The notes under the pieces are model-generated. The model was not told the origin of the DNA. It saw only the letters and a list, made by a program, of their open reading frames with translations, and searched no databases. Of a stretch of DNA of 64,000 nt, positions 34,108 through 42,406 are shown piece after piece. Numbering within the stretch: the first letter of the stretch is position 1; each line of letters opens with the position of its first letter. This stretch comes from UBA2589 sp965223235 (lineage in GTDB: Bacteria; Gemmatimonadota; Gemmatimonadetes; Longimicrobiales; Gaopeijiaceae): positions 124,001-188,000 of the forward strand of contig CBDCVV010000022.1 in assembly GCA_965223235.1 (NCBI GenBank), written 5' to 3'. Position numbers and translations under genes: made by a program.

Positions 34108-35451
34108 TCAGCGGATGCCCGCCAGGACCTGATCGAAGGTGCCAGTCGCAATCGCGACCGCGAGCTCCTCCAAGAGCACTTCCTCGATGTCCGCCATCTG
34201 ACCCTCGATGACCGACGTGCTGAAAAATCTACGTTGCGTCGCCGGCAGATCGAGCTGGTTCGGATCTCCATCGAACTCGCCGCGCTCGAACGGACCGGCT
34301 TCATCGGCGGAGGCGCTGAATCGGTTGACCTCCCGCCCGCTCGGGTCGACCAAGATGATATCCGACTCGACGTAGTACGCGAGCGTACCGCTGATCGTGG
34401 TGTAGGTAACGGTGTCCATCACCGTCGTGCGACGAGCTCCCTGCCGGACGTTGCGAGCCACGACCGCGTCGTGCTCCCGACGGGTCACATCCTCCTCGGT
34501 GACTTCGACTTCCCGAAGGCGGATCATCACACCCAAATCGGCACCGATCAGTTCGAGCGCTCGCCCCACGAGAAGCGGCGATGCCACCTCGCGACCACCC
34601 AACAATCCGCTCAGCTCCTGCCGGAGAAGGATCGGGTCCGCCACCTCGACGAAAAGCGGGGGTCGCGTCCAATGATCGACACCCAGGTCGTTCTCCAAAG
34701 CGACCTCAAACTCTCCACCCAGCCATTCCCGTACGTCGGGGTCAGCCGTCACCGGGGCCATCGCCAATACGACCGACCCGTTGGCGAGCGCCTCTTCCTG
34801 AAGCTCCCTCACCGCAAGCACCGTCTCACGACTCGGCGAACGCACCTCCGTGGCGCGTTGGGCAATCTCGTAGCCGGCGAGGAAGTTTCCGTCCTCCAAC
34901 TCGGTCTCGGCCCACCGGAGGAAGACCCCTGTTTCGGCTTCCTGAGACGCCTCCACTTGAGCCCGCGACGGAAGAAAGCTCGCGCGCGCGCGACCGAAGT
35001 AGCCGGCCGCCTCGTCCCAACGCCCTGCATCCAGAGCCTCCTCGCCGCGAGCCATCTGCCACTCGATCGCGTTGTCGAAGACGCCGCGACGTACCCTGGA
35101 GTAGTCCGCGGGGACATCCAGACGCATCCCTACCTGGCGGACGCGGGAGAGCATCTGATCGAGCGTCTCGTAGTGGCGAGCGGCCCCAACGGGATCGCCA
35201 CGTAGCTCCAAGTCGTCCGCGTCATCCATCCCGACCATGAGCGCAGAATCCCCCGCTGCCATGAGGCGATCCCGAGCTTCGGCCAGCTCTCCGTCGCGCT
35301 CCACGGCCTCGGCGTACCGGTACACGGCGTCGATGTACCGACCCTGCGACTGAAGACCGATCCCCTCTACGAGGCGGTCCTCGGCGGACACACATCCCAA
35401 CGGTACGAGGGCGACTGCGAGCAGCGCGGCGCGCCGGGTAATCCCAGCCAT
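34108..35451 (-). CDS. Lipoprotein with TPR-like N-terminal half, unknown function
   Basis: A 447-aa protein with a lipobox (LVPLGC) after an RRAALLAVA signal. GGAG 8 nt before ATG 35451 sets the start. The N-terminal ~200 residues are helical repeats (LQSQGRYIDAVYRYAEAVERDGELAEARDRL; GEEALDAGRWDEAAGYFGRARASF). The C-terminal half is mixed alpha/beta (LVGRALELIGADLGVMIRLREVEVT; SGTLAYYVESDIILVDPSGREVNRFS) and resembles the body of CsgG/LpoB-like outer-membrane lipoproteins in style, though I cannot assign the family. It is upstream of the RND exporter gene and may be its outer partner. Confidence 0.75.
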   Translation of the reverse strand: MAGITRRAALLAVALVPLGCVSAEDRLVEGIGLQSQGRYIDAVYRYAEAVERDGELAEARDRLMAAGDSALMVGMDDADDLELRGDPVGAARHYETLDQMLSRVRQVGMRLDVPADYSRVRRGVFDNAIEWQMARGEEALDAGRWDEAAGYFGRARASFLPSRAQVEASQEAETGVFLRWAETELEDGNFLAGYEIAQRATEVRSPSRETVLAVRELQEEALANGSVVLAMAPVTADPDVREWLGGEFEVALENDLGVDHWTRPPLFVEVADPILLRQELSGLLGGREVASPLLVGRALELIGADLGVMIRLREVEVTEEDVTRREHDAVVARNVRQGARRTTVMDTVTYTTISGTLAYYVESDIILVDPSGREVNRFSASADEAGPFERGEFDGDPNQLDLPATQRRFFSTSVIEGQMADIEEVLLEELAVAIATGTFDQVLAGIR

Positions 35452-35545
35452 GATGACACTCCTACGGGGCTTTCTCTCGACGCCTCGCAAGATAGTGTCG
35501 GTACGAACGTCCGTCAGGGTTTTTCTCTTCCGTACCGCTCGAAGG

Positions 35546-35878
35546 TCAGAAGACCATCGCGACGAGCATGCCCATCACGGTCAACGCGATGCTGCCCATG
35601 ATCGCGGAGGGGAAGTCCTCAACCTCGAATCCGTCCACGAACGCCGCGGCGAGCATGAGCATGAGCGCATTGATGACCACTAAGAACAGACCCAGAGTGA
35701 TCATCGTGATCGGGAAGGTGAGCACAACCAGCAGCTTTCTCACCGATACGTTCGCGACCCAGAGCGCGACGGCTCCGAAGATCGCGGCCTTACCGTCTCG
35801 GACCTCGACGCCGCCGATCAACCGTCCCACCACGAACAGCAACACCGCGTTCACGAGTATGTGAATCAGGAAATCCAT
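35546..35878 (-). CDS. Phage_holin_4_2/YvlD-like small membrane protein
   Basis: A 110-aa protein with four hydrophobic segments in the order typical of the YvlD (DUF360) family: LIHILVNAVLLFVVGRLIGGVEV, AAIFGAVALWVANVSVRKLL, LTFPITMITLGLFLVVINALMLMLAA, and SAIMGSIALTVMGMLVAMVF. The LTFPITMITLGLF signature is distinctive. These chromosomal proteins are linked to envelope stress in Bacillus and are not evidence for a prophage. Confidence 0.85.
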   Translation of the reverse strand: MDFLIHILVNAVLLFVVGRLIGGVEVRDGKAAIFGAVALWVANVSVRKLLVVLTFPITMITLGLFLVVINALMLMLAAAFVDGFEVEDFPSAIMGSIALTVMGMLVAMVF

Positions 35879-36014
35879 CGTTACGCCCCCTACCTCTCCG
35901 CTAGTACGTGGTCGCCCGCCGTTGTGCGCGGACGAAAGTGCGTTCCATAGTATCTGACGGGATTTGAGGCGAAATCGTTTCCCCGACACCAATCCCAACG
36001 CACCCAAGGACACG

Positions 36015-36731
36015 ATGAACACCCTCCACACACGTGGCTTCTTCGCCCTCGTCATCGGAGCGATCAGCGCGTCCGCTTGCCTATCGGAAGACCCTCCACC
36101 TCCCCTCCCCACCATCGAGTGGCACACCGTCGACGTGCCCGGCGGAAGCGTTCAAGTGGCGCTCGTTCGGCCCGTGGAGGAAGGAACGAGGGATCATCCC
36201 GTAGTCTTCGCGCTCCCGTGGGGAGCTGGGACACCCGAGCTTACGGCTGCCTTCGTCCGCCGCTATTGGCACCTCCAGCCACGCAGCCGCGGCTTCTACG
36301 TGGTCGCCCCTGCCATTCGCGGTTCATCACTGGAGACCGAAGCCGACGCGGTCATCCCGGCCCTCTTCGATTGGATGTCGTCCGAACTCAGCGCCGACCT
36401 CGACAATGTGGCGCTAGTCGGAGCATCGAACGGAGGCCGAGGCGTCTTCTTCGCGGCCATCTCACAGCCGCGACGATTCCACGCGCTCCTGGCGATTCCC
36501 GGGGCGTACGGCGGCGAGGCCGCCGAGCTCGCGCCGCTCGCCGGAACTCCGATCCGCTTGGCCGTCGGCGAGCTGGACACGGATTGGCGACGAGCGGTAT
36601 TGCGGACGAGCGAGTCGCTGAAGTCTCTAGGCATCGACGCCCAGGTCAACGTGCTCGATGGGCAGGGCCACGTCTTAGAACTTCCCGACGCCGGCCTGAT
36701 GGACTGGATCGAGGCTGCGCTCGCCCGCTAA
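36015..36731 (+). CDS. Lipoprotein alpha/beta hydrolase
   Basis: A 238-aa lipoprotein (signal peptide with ISASAC lipobox). The nucleophile elbow GASNGGRG holds the serine, VGELDTDW the likely acid and GQGHVLELP the His. It resembles PHB-depolymerase-type or peptidase-like esterases (HPVVFALPWGAG as the oxyanion region). It would hydrolyse an ester or amide on the periplasmic face. AAGGACAC precedes ATG 36015. Its stop overlaps the convergent gene by 4 bp. Confidence 0.8.
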   Translation: MNTLHTRGFFALVIGAISASACLSEDPPPPLPTIEWHTVDVPGGSVQVALVRPVEEGTRDHPVVFALPWGAGTPELTAAFVRRYWHLQPRSRGFYVVAPAIRGSSLETEADAVIPALFDWMSSELSADLDNVALVGASNGGRGVFFAAISQPRRFHALLAIPGAYGGEAAELAPLAGTPIRLAVGELDTDWRRAVLRTSESLKSLGIDAQVNVLDGQGHVLELPDAGLMDWIEAALAR

Positions 36732-37363
36732 CCCCCGGGTTCGGTTAGGAGCTCTCCGCCGGCGACGGAGGACCGCACCGCAGCGTCCATGCAATGGTCG
36801 GTCAGCTCCGCATCATCCTCGATGGAGTCGGGTGCGCCCTCCGTAGCCCACGCTCGAACCTCCTCGGCTCGCAACGGGAAGTCGAGGCGATCCAAAGCGT
36901 CCGCCGAGGCAGCGATGAACTCGGAGTCCCGCGAGATCTTCGCCATCTCGAAGATCTGAGTCGCCGCCGGAGCAAGCCTCCCTGCTGCCTTCGCCGCCGT
37001 GGTGTACTCGCGCAGATGGAGGAGCGCCATCGCCTGATGACGGGCTGCCAAGTCGAGCCAGGTGAGGGTACACAGCGTACGGATCGCAGTGGGTCGGACC
37101 CGGATGATCTTGTTGGCTACTCCACGCGCAAGTTCACGCTGCCGGTCAGCTAAAAACGCATCGATCGCGCGACCGTACGACTGAACCGCCCGATCGGCCT
37201 GTCCCACCTTCAGGGCTCGGTCCCCCGCAAGGTTGTGAGCGGTCCCCACGTACCCGGGCCGGGCGTGCTGGGCCTCCGATTCGAGTCGGGCGAGCTCCTC
37301 CTCCACATCGCGAGGCTCGGCCTCGTCACCCCTCCGACCAAAGAGGCGTGAAAAGAGAGACAA
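36728..37363 (-). CDS. TPR-like cytoplasmic protein of unknown function
   Basis: A 211-aa helical protein starting at TTG 37363 (MSLFSRLFGRRGDE). A TPR-like unit AGDRALKVGQADRAVQSYGRAIDAFLADRQ is near residues 46-75, with further paired helices. An acidic end contains three conserved-looking residues in DDAELTDHCMD. There is no signal peptide, though the amphipathic start could touch the membrane. It lies 20 bp after the FKBP gene on the same strand. Confidence 0.7.
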   Translation of the reverse strand: MSLFSRLFGRRGDEAEPRDVEEELARLESEAQHARPGYVGTAHNLAGDRALKVGQADRAVQSYGRAIDAFLADRQRELARGVANKIIRVRPTAIRTLCTLTWLDLAARHQAMALLHLREYTTAAKAAGRLAPAATQIFEMAKISRDSEFIAASADALDRLDFPLRAEEVRAWATEGAPDSIEDDAELTDHCMDAAVRSSVAGGELLTEPGG

Positions 37364-37383
37364 CGTTCGGACCTCGCGGCGCG

Positions 37384-38094
37384 TTACTCGACGATCTCGA
37401 CGACTTCGAGCTCGAAGATGAGCGTCGAATTCGGACCGATCAGAGGCCCGCGATCTTGGGTCCCATACGCGATCTCAGACGGAACCACGATCCGATATCG
37501 ACTCCCCACCCTCATCAAGAGGAGCGCCTCTGTGAAACCCGGGATCAAGGCGCCTTCAGCGGTCGAGAACTCCGCAGGCTCACCACCCATGTTGCCATCG
37601 AATTCGCGACCGTCCGGGAGCGTCCCTTGGTAGAAGACCATGATCCGCTGGTCCGGCTGCAACTGCGGCCCGGTGCCCTCTTCGAGCACCTCGTACTGCA
37701 AGCCACTCTCGGTGGTCGTCACACCCTCACGAGCACCATTCTCCGCTTGGAAGGCAGCCCCCGCCTCCGCGTTCTCGGTCGCGACCCTTGCGCGCTCGGT
37801 CGCAGCTTCGGCCTGAATCTGTTGGCCGAAAGACTGCAAGATCGGATCGAGCTCTTCGAGCGGGATCGCCGGGTCACTCGCATTCATCGCATCCTGCACG
37901 CCGCGAGCATACGCCTCGACATCGAGGCGACTGGCGGCATCGGCCAACTGCCGACCCATGTTCAAGCCGATGGCGTAGCTGGCCTTCTGGTCGTCCGTGT
38001 CGAGGGCAGCTTGATCGATCGATCCCGACGACGCCGGAGAGCAGGCGGCGAGAACCGTGGAGGCTGCCAAGGCAGCGGTGAAGCGAGCAGTCAT
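37384..38094 (-). CDS. FKBP-type peptidyl-prolyl isomerase lipoprotein (Mip/FkpA-like)
   Basis: A 236-aa lipoprotein with lipobox ending C18 (STVLAAC). Residues ~35-120 form the helical dimerisation domain of Mip/FkpA (QKASYAIGLNMGRQLADA). Residues 128-236 form the FKBP catalytic domain (GLQYEVLEEGTGPQL, YQGTLPDGREFD, VPSEIAYGTQDRGPLIGPNSTLIFELEV). It helps fold envelope proteins by proline isomerisation. It heads a likely two-gene unit with the TPR-like gene downstream. Confidence 0.92.
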   Translation of the reverse strand: MTARFTAALAASTVLAACSPASSGSIDQAALDTDDQKASYAIGLNMGRQLADAASRLDVEAYARGVQDAMNASDPAIPLEELDPILQSFGQQIQAEAATERARVATENAEAGAAFQAENGAREGVTTTESGLQYEVLEEGTGPQLQPDQRIMVFYQGTLPDGREFDGNMGGEPAEFSTAEGALIPGFTEALLLMRVGSRYRIVVPSEIAYGTQDRGPLIGPNSTLIFELEVVEIVE

Positions 38095-38241
38095 CGTGAT
38101 CTTCTACCGAAGTGCGGAATAAGGCCCTGGAAGCTAACGACACCTCCCCAACCTCCAAACGTCGGGACGCCTATCGAGATCGTTCGATCCGCCTCATTTT
38201 GTCCCCCGAGATCGTCGAGCCGATGCCCCCTTGGAGGCGCC

Positions 38242-40842
38242 ATGACCGTCATCGAACAACTGCCGCGGGGTCTTGCCCTCCCCTTCGCGATCGCCCTCTG
38301 CGGGATAGCCGTCCCGGTTGCGGGACAGGACGCTCTTTCTCCCGAAGAGGTCCTCGCCGACAAGAGCTTCGTAGCACCCGAGGCGAACATCTCGGATCTC
38401 GTATTGGCGCCTCGGTACCTCAACCGAACGCTCACGAACGTTAGCCCGAACAAGGCTTGGTTCTTTCATGAAGTCGGGGACGGGCCCGTCACCATGGATC
38501 GCTTCTCGAAGCCGTTCGACGAGCTAGGGGGCGTCTTCATCGACTATCAGGCCAACCGTCATCGGAACCTCACGATACGCACCAACATCGGAATCGAGAT
38601 CATCTCCGCCGCGGACGGAGCCGTGACACGAGTCGACGTACCTCGAGGTACTCGGGTCTCGAACGCGACGTGGTCTCCGGATGGAACGGCGCTCGCCTTT
38701 TTCGTCCATTCGTCCGACGCCACACACATTTATGTAGCGGACCCGGAAAGCGGGGCGTCACGGCAGGTGACGCGGGCACCCGTGCTCGCCACGATGGTGA
38801 CCGGCTTCGAGTGGACGAGTGACGGTACCGAGATCGCCACGGTCCTCGTACCGGAAGAGCGGACTCCTCGCCCACTCCCGCCGGTGATTCCGGTTGGCCC
38901 GCAGGTGAAACAGACGGAGGAGGGCGAGAACATGCTACGGACGTACGCCAGCCTCATGGCAACGCCGTACGACGAGGAGCTTCTCGAGTGGCACGCCACC
39001 GGACAGCTCGCTCTGGTCGAAGTCGCGAACCGCCAAGTATCGGAAGTCGGCTCTCCAGGAATGATCACGAGCTTCGACTTCTCCCCGACCGGTCAGCATG
39101 CACGTGTGGAGACGATGCAGAAGCCGTTCAGCTACGTCGTCCCCGTGCGCTCCTTCGGACACGTCGAGGAAATTTGGGACCGAGCCGGGAACGTGATGGT
39201 CGAACTCGAAGTGACGGAGACCCAGACCGGTCTCGGCGGCAACTTGCCCACCGCGCCCGGCGTCGGCGGTGAGACCGAGGAACCCGATCGGCGAGCGCTC
39301 GCTTGGCGCGAAGACGGAGCCGGGCTGACTTACCTCCAAGAGGAGGCCTCCGAGGACGACGACGACGAGGACGACTCCGGCCGGGACCGACGCCCGTCGG
39401 ACCGGGTCATGCTCTGGGCCCCTCCTTTTGCTGAAGGAGGCGCCACGGTGGTGTACGAGGCGGAGCGCAGGATGTCCGCAGCGCGATTCAACGCAGACCA
39501 CACGCTGCTCTTCGTGAGCGAGCGGCCGCGCGGCGGGCGGGGAGGCGACTCAGGGGGTACAGTCCGCGAGTACGCGGTCGACCTCGCCGATTCGGAGACG
39601 ACGTACCCGATTTTCGAGTACGACTCGGAAGACTTCTACGCGAATCCCGGGACGCTGCTCATGGAGGGCGGACGCGTGCCCGCCGTCTCTCGCTTTGGGC
39701 GGGGGAACGACTCTGGGGGCTCCGTGCAAACGTCAGCCGACGGTGAGAGCGTCTTCTTGTATGGGACCGTCTACCACGAAGATCCGATGGTCGAGGGTCC
39801 GAAGAACTTCATCGACCGGGTCGAGATCCGGACCGGCGAAACGGAGCGGATCTACGAGGCCGACAACGACAACCAGTTCGAGCGCGTAGTCTCGGTTCTC
39901 GATGTCGACGCTCGCGAGTTCGTCGTGTCACGAGAGAGTCCGACGGAGATCGCTCAATCGATTCACGTGGACGGCAGTCGGCGTACCCAACTCACAGAGA
40001 ACATCGACTACTCCCCCGAGATGACGAGCGCGCCTCGGCGGCGCTTCACCGTCGAGCGCCCGGACGGATTCCGCTTCCTAGTCAATGTCACCCTTCCGAA
40101 CGGCTACCAGGACGGGACCCGCCTCCCCGCAATGTTCTGGTTCTACCCTCGGGAGTTCACGGACCAGGAGAGCTACGACGAACGGGGCCGTACGTACAAC
40201 AAGAACGCCTTCCCCAACTTCGGGACTCGCTCGATGCAATATCTGGTTCAACTCGGCTACGCCGTGGTAGAACCGGATGCGCCCATCGTCGGGAAGCCCG
40301 GTCAGATGAACAACAACTACGAGCACGACCTGCGGAACAATCTCGCGGCCGTGATCGATGAGCTCGACCGACGCCAACTCGTCGACCGGCAACGGCTCGG
40401 AATCGGTGGGCATTCGTACGGGTCGTTCTCGACCGCGAACGCGATGGTGCACACTCCGTTCTTCAAAGCCGGCATTGCCGGTGACGGGAACTTCAACAGG
40501 ACCCTCACCCCACTCATGTTCCAGAGTGAACGCCGAGTGTTTTGGGACGCGAAAGACGTCTACACTTCGATGTCGCCCTTCTTTCATGCGAACAACATGA
40601 CGGGCGCGCTCTTGATCTATCACGGGATGATGGACCAGAACGTGGGGACGGCGCTCGATCACGCGCCGAGGATGTTCCACGCGCTGAACGGGCTGGGGAA
40701 AGACGCCTCGATGTATCTGTACCCCTACGAGGACCACGGCCCCGCGAGTCGTTCGACTCTGCTCGACTTGTGGGCGCGCTGGACTGCGTTCCTCGATGTC
40801 CATCTGCGTGACGCTACCTCGCAACCGGTCACACAGGAGTAG
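38242..40842 (+). CDS. Secreted S9-family prolyl oligopeptidase-like peptidase
   Basis: An 866-aa serine peptidase with a signal peptide (LALPFAIALCGIAVPVAGQ). A beta-propeller domain comes first, and an acidic insert sits near 370 (EDDDDEDDSGRD). The C-terminal alpha/beta-hydrolase domain carries S725 in GIGGHSYGSF, D798 in HGMMDQNVG and H832 in YEDHGPASR. It would cleave peptides in the periplasm. GGAGG 5 nt before ATG 38242 fixes the start. The frame remains open upstream to 37348, but that stretch is antisense to the FKBP gene. Confidence 0.9.
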   Translation: MTVIEQLPRGLALPFAIALCGIAVPVAGQDALSPEEVLADKSFVAPEANISDLVLAPRYLNRTLTNVSPNKAWFFHEVGDGPVTMDRFSKPFDELGGVFIDYQANRHRNLTIRTNIGIEIISAADGAVTRVDVPRGTRVSNATWSPDGTALAFFVHSSDATHIYVADPESGASRQVTRAPVLATMVTGFEWTSDGTEIATVLVPEERTPRPLPPVIPVGPQVKQTEEGENMLRTYASLMATPYDEELLEWHATGQLALVEVANRQVSEVGSPGMITSFDFSPTGQHARVETMQKPFSYVVPVRSFGHVEEIWDRAGNVMVELEVTETQTGLGGNLPTAPGVGGETEEPDRRALAWREDGAGLTYLQEEASEDDDDEDDSGRDRRPSDRVMLWAPPFAEGGATVVYEAERRMSAARFNADHTLLFVSERPRGGRGGDSGGTVREYAVDLADSETTYPIFEYDSEDFYANPGTLLMEGGRVPAVSRFGRGNDSGGSVQTSADGESVFLYGTVYHEDPMVEGPKNFIDRVEIRTGETERIYEADNDNQFERVVSVLDVDAREFVVSRESPTEIAQSIHVDGSRRTQLTENIDYSPEMTSAPRRRFTVERPDGFRFLVNVTLPNGYQDGTRLPAMFWFYPREFTDQESYDERGRTYNKNAFPNFGTRSMQYLVQLGYAVVEPDAPIVGKPGQMNNNYEHDLRNNLAAVIDELDRRQLVDRQRLGIGGHSYGSFSTANAMVHTPFFKAGIAGDGNFNRTLTPLMFQSERRVFWDAKDVYTSMSPFFHANNMTGALLIYHGMMDQNVGTALDHAPRMFHALNGLGKDASMYLYPYEDHGPASRSTLLDLWARWTAFLDVHLRDATSQPVTQE

Positions 40843-40968
40843 CCACGGCAACGTTTTCCCTCGTTGCAACGTCCAATCGTTCAGGAGGGCCGATCGGAAC
40901 ACTCCGGTCGGCTCGCCAGTACGTCTTATAGGCGCATTCGCTGACGACACCGCTGACGGGAGGTAGGG

Positions 40969-42267
40969 ATGAGGGAGCACGAACCGGGTCTTCAAGAGGA
41001 CGCCAAGAACCTGTCCGTCGTGACGGGTTCGGCGATCGTCGCTGCCCTAATCACGGTGGCGCTCTTCGCCAACAAGGCGATGACCGCCACACCCGAGCCG
41101 GTCGTGGCGGAAATCCAGCCACTCGTCATTGAGGTGGTGGACATTCCCGAGCCAGAGGTGCCGGTCGTCGTCGAGCCAGTAGTCGTTGACCCCGTGTATG
41201 TGCCCCTTACCGGGATCAACCGCATCTACGGAACGGTGCGTACCGTGTATGGCTCCGAGTTCACCGGATACATCCGCTGGGATCGGAACGAAGGAAGTTG
41301 GACGGATCTCTTGGACGCGACGAAACCGCGGTACCGAGGCGGTTCTACGATCGCGGGGATCCGATTCGGCCACGTCGACCGAATCGACGTCACGGGGAAT
41401 TCGTCGGCGTCTTTCCTTCTTCGGAGCGGCCGACGGATGGAGCTGACGGCCAACGCGAGTGACCTCGGCACTGGGCTCCGCTCGTTGCACGTAGATGAGG
41501 GACAGGGACAGATCGCGGAGTTCTCCTGGCGGGACCTCGAATCGGTGGACTTCTTCGCGCCCGGCGAGACGCCACCCAGTGAGTCCCGCATGCACGGGAC
41601 CGTGACCACGCGTTCGGGCATGCAATTCACGGGATACGTCACGTGGGATGTCGATGAGATCTACTCGACGGACATCCTCGATGGCGACCACGAAGGGCAA
41701 CGCCTTCGGATACCCTTCGGCGAGGTGCTCACGATCGAGCGGCACGCTTCGTGGGGCTCCCGAGTCACGCTCCGAAACGGCGAGAGCTTCATCCTCGAAG
41801 GGACCAACGACGTCGACGGCTCGATCAGCGGGATCGAGGTCTCGGACGCGACGCTCGGAGCGGTGAAGCTCGATTGGCGGGACTTCGACATGGTCGAGTT
41901 CCACGGCACAGACGACGAGGTCGCCACGGCGAACTTCGATGGAGGTCGTGTCCTTCGAGGAACGGTTCGGACGGTAGATGGAGATGTCCACGCGGGCGAG
42001 ATCATCTGGGATATGGACGAGCAGTACACGTGGGAGATGCTCAACGGGGACGTAGAAGGCCTCGAGTTCCACGTCGAGTTCGGAAACGTCACGTCGATCG
42101 AGAAGACGCGGCGAGGAGCTTTGGTGACGCTCAAGGACGGACGCTCGTTCGAGCTGACCGATTCGAATGATGTGGATCACGGCCACAAGGGTGTGCTCAT
42201 TCGAACGGATGGGCGCGACTACGAGGTCGACTGGAGGGACTTCGCCGAGGTGTCCTTCTCCCACTGA
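40969..42267 (+). CDS. Membrane-anchored protein with three ~110-aa repeats, unknown function
   Basis: A 432-aa protein. An N-terminal TM helix (SAIVAALITVALFANKAM) is followed by a Pro/Val/Glu-rich stalk (PEPEVPVVVEPVVVDP), TonB-like in composition. Three tandem copies of an all-beta unit occupy about 84-200, 203-315 and 322-432. Each begins with a GTV-T-G-FTGYI-WD pattern and ends with a VDWRDF/LDWRDF-like strand. The repeats place conserved acidic residues next to Trp (WDRNE, WDVDE, WDMDE). A GGAGGT ribosome site stands just before ATG 40969. A rho-independent terminator follows. It faces the periplasm; no known family recognised. Confidence 0.75.
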   Translation: MREHEPGLQEDAKNLSVVTGSAIVAALITVALFANKAMTATPEPVVAEIQPLVIEVVDIPEPEVPVVVEPVVVDPVYVPLTGINRIYGTVRTVYGSEFTGYIRWDRNEGSWTDLLDATKPRYRGGSTIAGIRFGHVDRIDVTGNSSASFLLRSGRRMELTANASDLGTGLRSLHVDEGQGQIAEFSWRDLESVDFFAPGETPPSESRMHGTVTTRSGMQFTGYVTWDVDEIYSTDILDGDHEGQRLRIPFGEVLTIERHASWGSRVTLRNGESFILEGTNDVDGSISGIEVSDATLGAVKLDWRDFDMVEFHGTDDEVATANFDGGRVLRGTVRTVDGDVHAGEIIWDMDEQYTWEMLNGDVEGLEFHVEFGNVTSIEKTRRGALVTLKDGRSFELTDSNDVDHGHKGVLIRTDGRDYEVDWRDFAEVSFSH

Positions 42268-42289
42268 CCGATCTAGCCCTTCGAGGGCG

Positions 42290-42325
42290 AAACCCCGCTC
42301 GACCCTGGGTCGGGCGGGGTTTTCC
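42290..42325 (+). terminator. Rho-independent terminator
   Basis: The left arm aaaccccgctcgaccc pairs with the right arm gggtcgggcggggttt and is followed by T residues (ggttttcc). It is 23 bp after the stop of the three-repeat gene. Confidence 0.8.
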
Positions 42326-42406
42326 TATGCCCACCACCCTGCCAAGATGTGGGGGGGTCGCCCGTGCCCAAAAACGGAAATCCTTCTCGCCCCGGAGGTA
42401 GGACCG

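Noticed and set aside
35546..35878. Holin-like gene as evidence for a prophage
   Set aside because: It matches the chromosomal YvlD group, and no other phage gene lies near it.
37348..38241. Plus-strand frame open upstream of the S9 peptidase, adding ~298 residues
   Set aside because: It is antisense to the FKBP gene, has Arg/Leu-rich composition typical of a shadow frame, and the S9 signal peptide with a GGAGG site begins at 38242.
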